From: Flavihumibacter rivuli
GTDB taxonomy: Bacteria; Bacteroidota; Bacteroidia; Chitinophagales; Chitinophagaceae
Assembly (NCBI RefSeq): GCF_018595685.2
Contig: NZ_CP092334.1
Location: forward strand, 3,128,001-3,192,000
DNA: 64,000 bases
Direction: 5' to 3'
The notes under the pieces are model-generated. The model saw nothing but the letters and a program-made list of their open reading frames with translations. It searched no databases and had not been told where the DNA came from. A program made the position numbers and the translations under genes. Positions within the stretch are counted from its first letter, which is position 1. Every line of letters starts with the position of its first letter. This document shows positions 18,661 through 26,794 of this stretch, piece by piece.

Positions 18661-19350
18661 CTAGCTGTTTTCTTTCAGCACATACCCCATGCCAACCTGG
18701 GTGTGGATCAGTTTCTGGTCAAAATCCCTGTCGATCTTTTTACGGAGGAAGTTCACATAAACATCAATAACATTGGTACCGGTGTCAAAATCAATATCCC
18801 ATACATTCAAGGCTATATCGGCACGTGACACCACCCTGTTCTTGTTCTTGATCATGTATTCGAGGAGCTGGAATTCTTTTGCGGTCAACTGAATGGGTTT
18901 ACCAGCCCTTGATACTTCCTTACTATCGATATTCATCAACAGGTCTCCTACCCTGATCGTATTGCCGATCGGCATGTTATATTGTGCCCGCTTCAATAAT
19001 GCCCGGATCCTAACGAGGAGTTCCACAAAATCGAAGGGTTTCACAATATAATCATCTGCGCCGGAATTGAAGCCCTCAACCTTATCATCTATTCCGTTCA
19101 GTGCTGTCAATAAAAGTACCGGGATATGCTGGTTTACCTGGCGGATATGGTGGAGTAATTCGTAACCATTGATGCCGGGAAGATTGATATCTGCGATCAC
19201 CAGGTCGAAATGCTCGTTATCGAACAGTTTCTTACCCATGTTCCCGTCGTAGGCGATCTGGACAGTGTACTGCTGTTCTTCCAGGCCTTTTTTCAGGGTT
19301 TCGGCAATCTTTCGCTCATCTTCGACCAATAAAATGGAAATATCCTGCAT
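18661..19350 (-). CDS. OmpR/PhoB-family response regulator
   Basis: A 229-residue regulator. The receiver domain (1-120) has the acidic pair ED at 10-11, phosphoacceptor D54 in VIADINLPG and K104 in VKPFDF. The C-terminal winged helix (about 128-229) contains LTAKEFQLLEYMIKNKNRVVSR and VYVNFLRKKID, typical of OmpR-type DNA binding. It partners with the kinase immediately downstream. A TAnnTTTG element (taagtttg, 19374-19367 on the minus strand) lies about 17 bp before the start, so the pair may have its own promoter in addition to read-through from the DUF389 gene. Confidence 0.95.
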   Translation of the reverse strand: MQDISILLVEDERKIAETLKKGLEEQQYTVQIAYDGNMGKKLFDNEHFDLVIADINLPGINGYELLHHIRQVNQHIPVLLLTALNGIDDKVEGFNSGADDYIVKPFDFVELLVRIRALLKRAQYNMPIGNTIRVGDLLMNIDSKEVSRAGKPIQLTAKEFQLLEYMIKNKNRVVSRADIALNVWDIDFDTGTNVIDVYVNFLRKKIDRDFDQKLIHTQVGMGYVLKENS

Positions 19351-19440
19351 ACACGATGGAATCAGACAAACTTAAAATTACCAAAACTCCTGCTCAGTGC
19401 GCTCCGTAGAACAATTATAAATTCATTAAAATGACTACTA

Positions 19441-20796
19441 TCAAGGTTTTATCTCGGAAAACACCTTGATATTCTCACTCTTCAGCCTTGCGGAAAGCCA
19501 TTGGTTAATGGACTGGGTCTCGTTTTTATTAAGGGGTATTCTTAGTTCAAGGAATACCAGGTAGGCAGTATCTGAGCCTGAAGGCCCTTCTATTATGGTT
19601 GGTTCCACGGCCAGGGCTTTGATATTGCTGTTAAAGCTGGCCAGCTCTTGCAGTAATGCAGCATTACGGGGCGTGGTATCCATTTTCATGACAGCCTGCG
19701 CTTCTTCCAGTCGGGACAGCCGCTCTTCCATGGACAGGCTTAACTCCTGATTACCCTTGAGGTCTTCCCTTATGGCATTTTTGAGCAGGTTAACCTGAAG
19801 GCTGTCGCTAATACTAATTTGCCTGATCTTGCATTGGGTATTGGTCAAATTATACTCGGGCATTCTTTGTTTCCGGCTATTTATTAGGCTATCTGTTAAG
19901 GGAGCACCGATATATACCAGCGAGATCACCCTTGCTTTAGTATTGATTTCTGATTTGACCAACTGTGAAAACCCAAAGGACATTTCCTTCTCTATAAAAG
20001 AACTTGCGTTTTTCAGGTAAATATTTTGTTGAATAATGTTATAGCCAAAATATATGCTAGGTACCAGGGTTAGTAAGGATATGCTCAAAATATAACTGCG
20101 AACCTTTTTCCGCTCTTCATCATTAACGTACTTTACCTTGGGGAACTTCAGGAACCTGACAATTAGGATGGTAGCCAAACTGATGAAAACGCTATTGATA
20201 AAAAACAGGTAGAGGGCTCCCATTAAGTATTTCCACTCACCGTTAGCCAATCCATAACCTGCCGTGCAAAGCGGGGGCATTAGTGCCGTGGCAATTGCAA
20301 CGCCTGGAATAACATTACTCTTTTCCTTTCTTGTAGCCGCCACAACTCCTGCCAACCCGCCCAAAAATGCGATTAAGACATCATAGGTAGTTGGCTGCGT
20401 TCTTGCCAATAACTCTGACGCTGCATCATGGATGGGGGAAATAAGGAAGTAAAGGGTAGAGGTACAAAGACTGAGTAAGGCTGCGATGGCCAGGTTACGT
20501 AAAGCCCTTTTGACCAGCTCAAAATCATAGATCCCTACCCCAAGGCCGAAACCCATGATTGGTCCCATTAAAGGAGAGATCAGCATCGCCCCAATGATCA
20601 CCGCAGTAGCGTTAACATTTAGTCCAATTGAGGCTATAAATATGGCAAAGATGAGGATCCATAAATTTGTTCCTTTGAAGTCAACACCCTTACTTAAAGC
20701 TTCGATAATATTTTCAAACTCATCTGTATCTTCCATCAGGTTAAACCTGTCCCAAAAGAACCATTTGATCTTTCGAAGTAAGGCACTCATGATCAT
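19441..20796 (-). CDS. DUF389 family membrane protein
   Basis: A 451-residue inner-membrane protein. The DUF389 core runs from about residue 45 to 270: SIGLNVNATAVIIGAMLISPLMGPIMGFGLG, LAGVVAATRKEKSNVIPGVAIATALMPPLCTAGYGL and LYLFFINSVFISLATILIVRF. A soluble region of about 180 residues with coiled-coil-like character follows. The family function is not established. It starts 6 bp after the ClC channel stop codon, so the two are co-transcribed and may act together in ion or volume homeostasis (inference). Confidence 0.88.
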   Translation of the reverse strand: MIMSALLRKIKWFFWDRFNLMEDTDEFENIIEALSKGVDFKGTNLWILIFAIFIASIGLNVNATAVIIGAMLISPLMGPIMGFGLGVGIYDFELVKRALRNLAIAALLSLCTSTLYFLISPIHDAASELLARTQPTTYDVLIAFLGGLAGVVAATRKEKSNVIPGVAIATALMPPLCTAGYGLANGEWKYLMGALYLFFINSVFISLATILIVRFLKFPKVKYVNDEERKKVRSYILSISLLTLVPSIYFGYNIIQQNIYLKNASSFIEKEMSFGFSQLVKSEINTKARVISLVYIGAPLTDSLINSRKQRMPEYNLTNTQCKIRQISISDSLQVNLLKNAIREDLKGNQELSLSMEERLSRLEEAQAVMKMDTTPRNAALLQELASFNSNIKALAVEPTIIEGPSGSDTAYLVFLELRIPLNKNETQSINQWLSARLKSENIKVFSEIKP

Positions 20797-20802
20797 TGAT
20801 GT

Positions 20803-22614
20803 TTAGGGTTCATGTTCTTCTTCATCATAAAGATCAGCCTTTCCGGCCAGTGATTCCCGGTATTTTTCAAAAATCCTGGTTTTGGATAGAAAGCCAAGAA
20901 AGCGTTTGTCCTTGTCCAGTACAGGCAGGTACCATGACTGGGTGTAATCCATTTTATCCATGGCCTTCTTCATGGATTCATTTTCAAAAATAGTTGCCGG
21001 GGGTTTCTTCATCAGTTCCTTGACTGTTGTCCTTTCAAATAACCTGGGTTCGAACAAGGTCTTTTTGATATCATTCAGTTCAATGATGCCCTGGAATTTT
21101 CCCTCATTGTTAACCACCGCAAAGATGTTCTTGTTGGAAGATTTGATCAATGCTACCAGGTCAGAGAGTTTCTTATCGATCCCGATCCGTTCATATTCAT
21201 CCTGAACCAGTTCCCCAAGGTGCATTTGCTGAAGGATATTGTCTTCTTTTTTGTGGGTGAATACCTGCCCTTCGCGAACCAGTTTTTTTGTTTCCATTGA
21301 ATAAGGCTCAAAATGCTTCACGATGAAAAAAGAAATGGAAGAAACGATCATCAGGGGAATGAACAATTCATACCCATTGGTGATCTCAGCAATGAGGAAG
21401 ATGGCAGTAAGCGGACAATACATTATGCCGCTTAAAACCCCGGCCATACCGGCAAGGCTAAAGTTGCCTTCCGGTAAACTGAACCATTTGGTGAGATTGG
21501 TAATACGTGAAAGGAAAAAACCCAGATAGGCGCCCACAAACAGGGATGGTGCAAAATTTCCGCCATTGCCACCCCCGCCAATGGTAATACCGGCCGCTAC
21601 CGGTTTTAATAGGATAATGGCGCCGGCAATCAGTAATAATCCCCACATGCCCGGCTCGAACTGGTAGAGGAAGGCCTGGATGATCTTTTCAGGTTCACCA
21701 TTGGCGAGGAAGCCGACAGTAGGATAGCCCTCCCCTAAAAGTGGGGGAAAAGCAATGATCAGGATAGCCAATAAGCAGCCTGCGATCAGTGCTTTCAAAT
21801 AGGGATTTTTGATGAGCTGGTGTACACCGTGTTCGGTTTTCTTGAATACCCTGGCATAATAGAGTGACGTGAACCCTGCCATCAGTCCAAGGAGGATATA
21901 GAATGGTACATTATGGTAATCAAATGCCTGCTTTAGTTTGAAGTTGAAAAGAATGCTCTCTTTTAAAATGATATGGGAGCATAATGCGCCGGTAACAGAA
22001 GCAATAATGAGCGGGATGAAATAACTGACAATGGTTTCGGTCAACAGTATCTCAATGGCAAAGATTACCCCGGCCACAGGGGCATTGAAAACTGCCGAAA
22101 TACCTGCAGCTGCACCGCAAGCAAGGATCAAACTTCTCTCCTTAAAATCTAACTGATGTATCCTGGCGGTATTTGACCCAATGGCTGAGCCGGTCGCTAC
22201 AATGGGTGCCTCAAGACCTGCGGAGCCGCCCATGCCTACCGTAATAGATGCGGTGACAAGGTGTTTGTAAGTATCTGAAAGTGGGATAAAAGCGTTCTTC
22301 CGGGCCACTGACCTTAACACCATTCCAATACCTTTCTCAATGAACCCGTTGAAAAAAAGGCGGGTGATGATCACCGTTATGATCAGTCCAAGTATGGGGA
22401 AGATGGCAAATGTGAATTTCCTTGAACCTGGTTGGGAAATGAACTCCTGCAGCAGGTGGACCACCGATTTTAAACCAACGGCAGCCAGGCCAGTAACAAT
22501 CCCTGTCAGGATTGCCGTATACACCATGAACTGAACACGATTCAGTTTAAGCCGCATCCAGCCGATAAAGGCCTGGTACCTCGCAACTACTGGTCTTGAC
22601 AGTTTCAATAACAT
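20803..22614 (-). CDS. ClC-family chloride channel/transporter with C-terminal CBS pair
   Basis: A 603-residue membrane protein. The ClC core (about 30-440) has GMGGSAGLEAPIVATGSAIGS, where E135 is in the position of the gating glutamate, GAAAGISAVFNAPVAGVIFAIE, and GGNGGNFAPSLFVGAYLG, the GxFxP anion-filter segment. Residues 455-585 form two CBS domains (IFAVVNNEGKFQGIIELNDI; YLPVLDKDKRFLGFLSKTRI), which usually sense adenine nucleotides. Whether it is a channel or an H+/Cl- exchanger cannot be told from sequence alone. It lies between the aminotransferase (10 bp) and DUF389 (6 bp). Confidence 0.93.
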   Translation of the reverse strand: MLLKLSRPVVARYQAFIGWMRLKLNRVQFMVYTAILTGIVTGLAAVGLKSVVHLLQEFISQPGSRKFTFAIFPILGLIITVIITRLFFNGFIEKGIGMVLRSVARKNAFIPLSDTYKHLVTASITVGMGGSAGLEAPIVATGSAIGSNTARIHQLDFKERSLILACGAAAGISAVFNAPVAGVIFAIEILLTETIVSYFIPLIIASVTGALCSHIILKESILFNFKLKQAFDYHNVPFYILLGLMAGFTSLYYARVFKKTEHGVHQLIKNPYLKALIAGCLLAILIIAFPPLLGEGYPTVGFLANGEPEKIIQAFLYQFEPGMWGLLLIAGAIILLKPVAAGITIGGGGNGGNFAPSLFVGAYLGFFLSRITNLTKWFSLPEGNFSLAGMAGVLSGIMYCPLTAIFLIAEITNGYELFIPLMIVSSISFFIVKHFEPYSMETKKLVREGQVFTHKKEDNILQQMHLGELVQDEYERIGIDKKLSDLVALIKSSNKNIFAVVNNEGKFQGIIELNDIKKTLFEPRLFERTTVKELMKKPPATIFENESMKKAMDKMDYTQSWYLPVLDKDKRFLGFLSKTRIFEKYRESLAGKADLYDEEEHEP

Positions 22615-22624
22615 CGGAACAGTT

Positions 22625-23770
22625 TCAGATCTTTTGCAATTTGGCTACTGCCGTTTCAAGTGTGGATTCCTTTTTGGCAAAGCAGAAGCGCAAAAGCTTC
22701 CCATCAAAGCCATCCTGGTAGAATGCGGAGACGGGTATGGTAGCCACACCAGTCTCCTTTGTCAACCTGATGGCAAATTCGGCAGCGGACTCATCCGATA
22801 TCCGGCCATAGGAAGCGCAGATAAAATAACTTCCGTAGGAAGGCAGGAGGTTGAACCTCGTAGTTGACATCAGGTCGGTGAAATGATCCCGCTTCTTTTG
22901 CAGGAAGCTACCTAATTCCAGGTAGGCCGAAGGATTTTTCAGGTAGCTGGCCAGCGCCACTTGTGAAGGGGTATGGCAGCTAAAACAGTTGAACTGGTGA
23001 ACCTTCCTGAATTCCTTCATCATGGCCTCCGGGGCAATGCAGTAGCCCATCTTCCATCCTGTGCAGTGGTATACTTTCCCGAAAGAGAAACAAACGAAGC
23101 TGCGTTGCAACAAACGGGGATACTTCAGCATACTCAGGTGTGGCCGTCCGTCGAAGATCAGGTGTTCATATACTTCATCACTAATGATAAATAGGTCATG
23201 CTCCTCCACCAAATGGGTGAGCTGGATAATATCTTCTTCCCTAAGGATGGCGCCGGTTGGGTTATGTGGCGAATTGATGATGATGGCCCTGGTAGCTGGA
23301 CTTACGGCATTCCTCACCGCATCCCAGTTGATGCTGAAATTGGAAGGGTCAAGTGGTACCAGTACAGGCTTTGCCCCATTGACAAGGATATTGGGGACAT
23401 AACTGTCGTAAGCGGGCTCGAGAACAATAACCTCATCACCTTTATTGAGGATCGTGGTCAGTGCGGTATAGATGGCATAGGTTCCGCCGGGTGTGATGGT
23501 GACCTCTGTTCCGGGGTTGATCAGGGTGCCATAACACAATAAGACCTTTTCTGCAATGGCTTCGCGGAGTGCAGGAAGACCAGGCATGGGGGCATATTGG
23601 TTGAAATCATTTTCCATGGCTGCATTGACAAGGCTTGTGAGCGATTTGTCCATGGGGAAGTCAGGAAATCCCTGCCCGAGGTTGATGGCATTGTATTCAG
23701 TTGCTAGAGCGCTCATGGTGGTAAAAATGGTTGTACCCACCAGTGGTAATTTGGAGTCGATCCTTCGCAT
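22625..23770 (-). CDS. ybdL: PLP-dependent aminotransferase, methionine aminotransferase (YbdL) type
   Basis: A fold-type I aminotransferase of 381 residues, very like E. coli YbdL in KLPLVGTTIFTTMSALA, INLGQGFPDFP, NQYAPMPGLPALREAIAEK, NSPHNPTGA, ISDEVYEHL and the C-terminal RFCFAKKESTLETAV. The PLP lysine is in SFGKVYHCTGWKMGYC. YbdL-type enzymes prefer methionine, histidine and phenylalanine with 2-oxo acids. The start is the ATG at 23770; the frame extends further but without homology. A TAnnTTTG element (tatctttg) sits 4 bp before the ATG, and a four-hairpin region ending in a terminator lies just upstream. Confidence 0.88.
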   Translation of the reverse strand: MRRIDSKLPLVGTTIFTTMSALATEYNAINLGQGFPDFPMDKSLTSLVNAAMENDFNQYAPMPGLPALREAIAEKVLLCYGTLINPGTEVTITPGGTYAIYTALTTILNKGDEVIVLEPAYDSYVPNILVNGAKPVLVPLDPSNFSINWDAVRNAVSPATRAIIINSPHNPTGAILREEDIIQLTHLVEEHDLFIISDEVYEHLIFDGRPHLSMLKYPRLLQRSFVCFSFGKVYHCTGWKMGYCIAPEAMMKEFRKVHQFNCFSCHTPSQVALASYLKNPSAYLELGSFLQKKRDHFTDLMSTTRFNLLPSYGSYFICASYGRISDESAAEFAIRLTKETGVATIPVSAFYQDGFDGKLLRFCFAKKESTLETAVAKLQKI

Positions 23771-23809
23771 GGGCCAAAGATAAGGGAGGCATATTGGTAG
23801 TGCAGGCAC

Positions 23810-23935
23810 AAAAAAATAGAGCCCGCGGACGAGCTCTATTAGGACCACCCTAAAACCTGCATGAAGAAGAGGTTTTACAATCTGCTGCTTACAGATTGCC
23901 CCATGAAGTTAGTTCAGTTCCCCGCCTTCATGAGG
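23810..23935 (-). ncRNA. candidate structured RNA or leader with terminator, upstream of methionine aminotransferase
   Basis: Four consecutive perfect stems lie in about 120 bases with no gene. Read on the plus-strand coordinates they are 23902-23908 with 23926-23932, 23878-23884 with 23892-23898, 23851-23858 with 23870-23877, and 23815-23822 with 23833-23840. On the minus strand the last stem is followed by a T-run, making it a Rho-independent terminator for a minus-strand RNA, about 40 bases before the aminotransferase start. It could be a small RNA, a riboswitch-like leader, or the structured 3' end of the AraC transcript. It matches no RNA family that I can name. Confidence 0.45.
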
Positions 23936-23972
23936 TAAGTGTTATAGAATTTGTGGTAATTTCTTGCTTTAA

Positions 23973-24902
23973 TCAGATTTTAACATTGTTACGGGCCTTG
24001 TCCCGGTAGTCGGATGGGCTGATTCCAACCTGGTGACGGAAGAATTTGGCGAAGTTGGAATTGTCCTTGAAATGCAGGTAATAAGCCACTTCAGCAACGG
24101 TCATATCCGTATTCTTGAGAAGGGACTGTGCTTCAAGGATCACCCTTTCCCTCACCAGTTGGGCTGCCGTCTTCCCGGTTTGCTGCTTGAGCAGGTTACT
24201 GAGATAGGTGGGGTGCAGGTGCATTTCATTAGCCACATACTTAAGGGTCAGGGCTTTATCCATTTTGCCCTTATTGAGTTTGATAAAGTACTCGTTCAGC
24301 GTCTGTAGGAAATTGTTCAGGGTAGTGTCCTTGCCGTTCTGTTGCTGGGCGGTTTCACTGCCAAACTTGGCCTTGCACTGGTAAAGGAAGATGTTCAGGT
24401 AATGAAAGAGCATCTTCATCTTTTCGGGATTATCACTGTGCAGGATCTTGTACATGAGATCCAACAATTCCTTCTGTTCATCGAGGAAACCGGGACCCTT
24501 ATCTATGACCAGTCCATTTTCAGTATGGAAGAACCTGAACTCACGGAAAATGAATTCACCCTGGGGATACTGGAAGATGAAATCAGGGGTGAAGAATACC
24601 AGGTATCCATTCCAATCAGTGATCTCTGAATACTGGCGGATATGCCAGGGCGAGGTAAAATACATGATGTCCTTACCAATGGCATATTCCTGGTTACTGA
24701 TATTCAGCTTAAAGCTACCTCCCGTTACAAATCCGATTACAAAAGCATTTAACCGGAACGGGTTGGTAGTGGTTTCTTTGGTTTGCCAGGAGATGTCCTC
24801 GAATTTCAGGATCTCAAAATGCGGGGAGATCGGTTCCTGAGAATGGTGATTGATTCGGAATGAATCGACCAGATTGTCGAAATAGGCAACCTGTTTTTGC
24901 AT
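23973..24902 (-). CDS. AraC family transcriptional regulator
   Basis: A 309-residue protein with an N-terminal cupin-like ligand-binding half (SFKLNISNQEYAIGKDIMYFTSPWHIRQ) and a C-terminal AraC DNA-binding domain (about 205-305) with two helix-turn-helix units: LKYVANEMHLHPTYLSNLLKQQTGK and VAEVAYYLHFKDNSNFAKFFRHQVGISPSDYR. It follows ridA by 41 bp on the same strand, so it may be co-transcribed with it and respond to a related metabolite. Target genes are unknown. Confidence 0.92.
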   Translation of the reverse strand: MQKQVAYFDNLVDSFRINHHSQEPISPHFEILKFEDISWQTKETTTNPFRLNAFVIGFVTGGSFKLNISNQEYAIGKDIMYFTSPWHIRQYSEITDWNGYLVFFTPDFIFQYPQGEFIFREFRFFHTENGLVIDKGPGFLDEQKELLDLMYKILHSDNPEKMKMLFHYLNIFLYQCKAKFGSETAQQQNGKDTTLNNFLQTLNEYFIKLNKGKMDKALTLKYVANEMHLHPTYLSNLLKQQTGKTAAQLVRERVILEAQSLLKNTDMTVAEVAYYLHFKDNSNFAKFFRHQVGISPSDYRDKARNNVKI

Positions 24903-24943
24903 GTGTTTTCTCTTTGTGTTTATAGGATAAGTCTAAGGTTTAT

Positions 24944-25330
24944 CTATGCTTTCATGGCCGTAGCCTCTATCTCTACCAGGTAATCAGGCGATATCAGGCC
25001 CTTTACCTCCACCATAGTGGTGCAGGGTTTGATGGCCTTGAAAAACTCACCGTGGGCGCGACCAATCTCTTCCCAACGACTGATATCGGTTACGAAGATC
25101 CTGGTCCGGATCACATCCTTGAGGCTGAAGCCTGTCTGCTCCAGGACCCTGCCGATCTTTTCAATGATGAAGCGGGTTTGGGCATAGGCATCTTCCTTGC
25201 CTACCACTTCATTGTTTTCATTGATGGCAACTGTTCCGGTCACTTCTACTAGATTGCCCACCTTCACTGCCCTGCTGTAACCGACAATTTCTTCCCAGGG
25301 TGCGCCTGAAGAATAGTTTATTCTGGTCAT
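24944..25330 (-). CDS. RidA (YjgF/YER057c/UK114) family enamine/imine deaminase
   Basis: A 128-residue protein whose full length is the RidA fold: INYSSGAPWEEIVGYSRAVKVGNLVEVTGTVA, AQTRFIIEKIGRVLEQTGFSLKDVIRTRIFVTDIS and the C-terminal VEVKGLISPDYLVEIEATA, with the arginine of the RTRIFV segment in the usual substrate-binding position. RidA proteins hydrolyse reactive 2-aminoacrylate-type enamines from PLP enzymes. It is probably on one transcript with the AraC gene downstream. Which RidA subgroup it belongs to cannot be decided by eye. Confidence 0.9.
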   Translation of the reverse strand: MTRINYSSGAPWEEIVGYSRAVKVGNLVEVTGTVAINENNEVVGKEDAYAQTRFIIEKIGRVLEQTGFSLKDVIRTRIFVTDISRWEEIGRAHGEFFKAIKPCTTMVEVKGLISPDYLVEIEATAMKA

Positions 25331-25636
25331 ATAAAAGATTTAATACGATCTGCAAGAGCATCAGATGGCAACCGTCAATAGGGTGTCATCCGGTATCAAG
25401 CCGGGAACAGCAAATTTGACATCATGTGACGCAAAACGTTGCAAGCTGTTCCTGACAAATAGCTTTTACGGATCGTCAATTATCTACGGTTAGTATGGTT
25501 TGGGTTCTGCCTGGCGCCTGCACCAGCATCCGACACCCGGTGTAGTAGAGGATTAGAGCCTATGTTTACAAAGACTCAACTCGGGGGAGGATAAGGAACA
25601 AGCGGTTTATTGTGATGCGATGTTAAAGGTAAATAT
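25331..25636. other. gene-free stretch with several potential RNA stems
   Basis: Between ridA and manC there are about 360 bases without a credible gene. Complementary segments include ggaacagc/gctgttcc (about 25408-25415 and 25454-25461), gggtgtc/gacaccc (about 25379-25385 and 25531-25537) and ccgg/ccgg. The plus strand ends in the strong hairpin at 25637. This could be an unrecognised RNA gene or only a long leader. I found none of the hallmarks of tmRNA, SRP RNA or RNase P RNA. Confidence 0.3.
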
Positions 25637-25670
25637 AAAATGCCTCGCGGGAAATAGCGAGGCATTTTTA
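25637..25670. terminator. strong bidirectional terminator after manC
   Basis: Stem tgcctcgc (25641-25648) pairs with gcgaggca (25657-25664), with AAAA/TTTT flanks on both sides. It lies just beyond the 3' end of manC and could also end a plus-strand transcript from the gene-free region. Confidence 0.85.
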
Positions 25671-25693
25671 AAAAACTTGATAAGTGGTATGGC

Positions 25694-26776
25694 CTATAGG
25701 TACTTCTCGCCTTTTTTCCTTTTTACCTCTGAAACATAATCCTTTATCTCCTGTTCGCGGCCTTTCTGGCAGATCATCAGGACATCTTTTGTATCCACAA
25801 CGATGAAATCATCGAGTCCCTGCAGCAATACCAGTTTGTCATCCGGGACATGGACCATGCATTTTGTAGCATCTATTACCATGACGTTCTCCCCGGCAAC
25901 GGCATTACCCAGGTAATCTTTCTCGAAATTATCATAGGCACTGTTCCAGGTACCCAGGTCGCTCCAGCCAAAGGAAGAGGGGATCACATAAACATTATTG
26001 GCTTTTTCCATGATGCCGAAATCGATGGAAATATTGGTACACTGGGGATAGACCTGCTCCAGGGTTGCCTTTTCTTCAGGTGTGTTGAATTTTTCCTTTT
26101 CTGAGGCGAACACTTCGAACATTTCCGGCAGGTATTGTTCAAATGCGGCAAGCACATTCTTGACCTGCCAAACGAAGATACCTGCATTCCAAAGGAAATC
26201 GCCGCTAGCCAGGAAGGTCCTGGCCAATTCCAGGTTGGGCTTTTCGGTGAAGGTCTTTACCTTAAAGACATTATCGGTAACGGCATGTTGCTCATACTGG
26301 ATATACCCATAACCCGTGTTGGGATGGGTTGGCTGGATACCCAGCGTCACCAGGGCATTGTGCTTATTCACAAAGCTCAGGGCTTCCAAGCAAACCTTCC
26401 TGAAAGCGGTAGTGTCCAGGATAAGGTGGTCTGAAGGCGCCACGATCAGGGATGCCTGTGGGTCCTTCTGCATCAGCTTGAAGGAGATATAGGCGATACA
26501 GGGTGCGGTATTCTTGCGGGAAGGTTCACCCAGGATATTATCGGTTGGCAGTGCGGGTAATTGTTCTGCAACAATATCGATGTACTCTTCCGACGTAACA
26601 ACAAAGATGTTTTCCTTGGGGATAAATTCAGCGAAACGATCAAAGGTCCACTGGATAAGGGTCTTGCCCGTATTCAGGATATCCAGGAACTGTTTGGGGT
26701 AGTTGGTACGGCTCATGGGCCAGAAACGGCTTCCTATCCCTCCGGCCATAATGGCCACGTAGTGATGTTTGTTCAT
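25694..26776 (-). CDS. manC: mannose-1-phosphate guanylyltransferase (GDP-mannose synthesis)
   Basis: Makes GDP-mannose from GTP and mannose-1-phosphate for surface polysaccharides. The 360-residue protein begins with the nucleotidyltransferase signature VAIMAGGIGSRFWPMSRTNYPKQFL, and contains EPSRKNTAPCIAYI, FTEKPNLELA and NAGIFVWQV. It lacks the C-terminal phosphomannose isomerase domain of the bifunctional type. It starts 18 bp after kdsD, so the two form an operon supplying cell-envelope sugars. A bidirectional terminator follows. Confidence 0.94.
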   Translation of the reverse strand: MNKHHYVAIMAGGIGSRFWPMSRTNYPKQFLDILNTGKTLIQWTFDRFAEFIPKENIFVVTSEEYIDIVAEQLPALPTDNILGEPSRKNTAPCIAYISFKLMQKDPQASLIVAPSDHLILDTTAFRKVCLEALSFVNKHNALVTLGIQPTHPNTGYGYIQYEQHAVTDNVFKVKTFTEKPNLELARTFLASGDFLWNAGIFVWQVKNVLAAFEQYLPEMFEVFASEKEKFNTPEEKATLEQVYPQCTNISIDFGIMEKANNVYVIPSSFGWSDLGTWNSAYDNFEKDYLGNAVAGENVMVIDATKCMVHVPDDKLVLLQGLDDFIVVDTKDVLMICQKGREQEIKDYVSEVKRKKGEKYL

Positions 26777-26794
26777 TGGTCAGGCTATTGTGCC

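Noticed and set aside
18823..18828. Other CACGTG cores (also near 49200) as extra parS sites
   Set aside because: Only the six-base core is present, without the flanking palindrome arms.
25331..25693. tmRNA, SRP RNA or RNase P RNA in the ridA-manC gap
   Set aside because: No tag-peptide frame with tRNA-like ends, no GGAAG-type SRP loop and no RNase P signature could be found.
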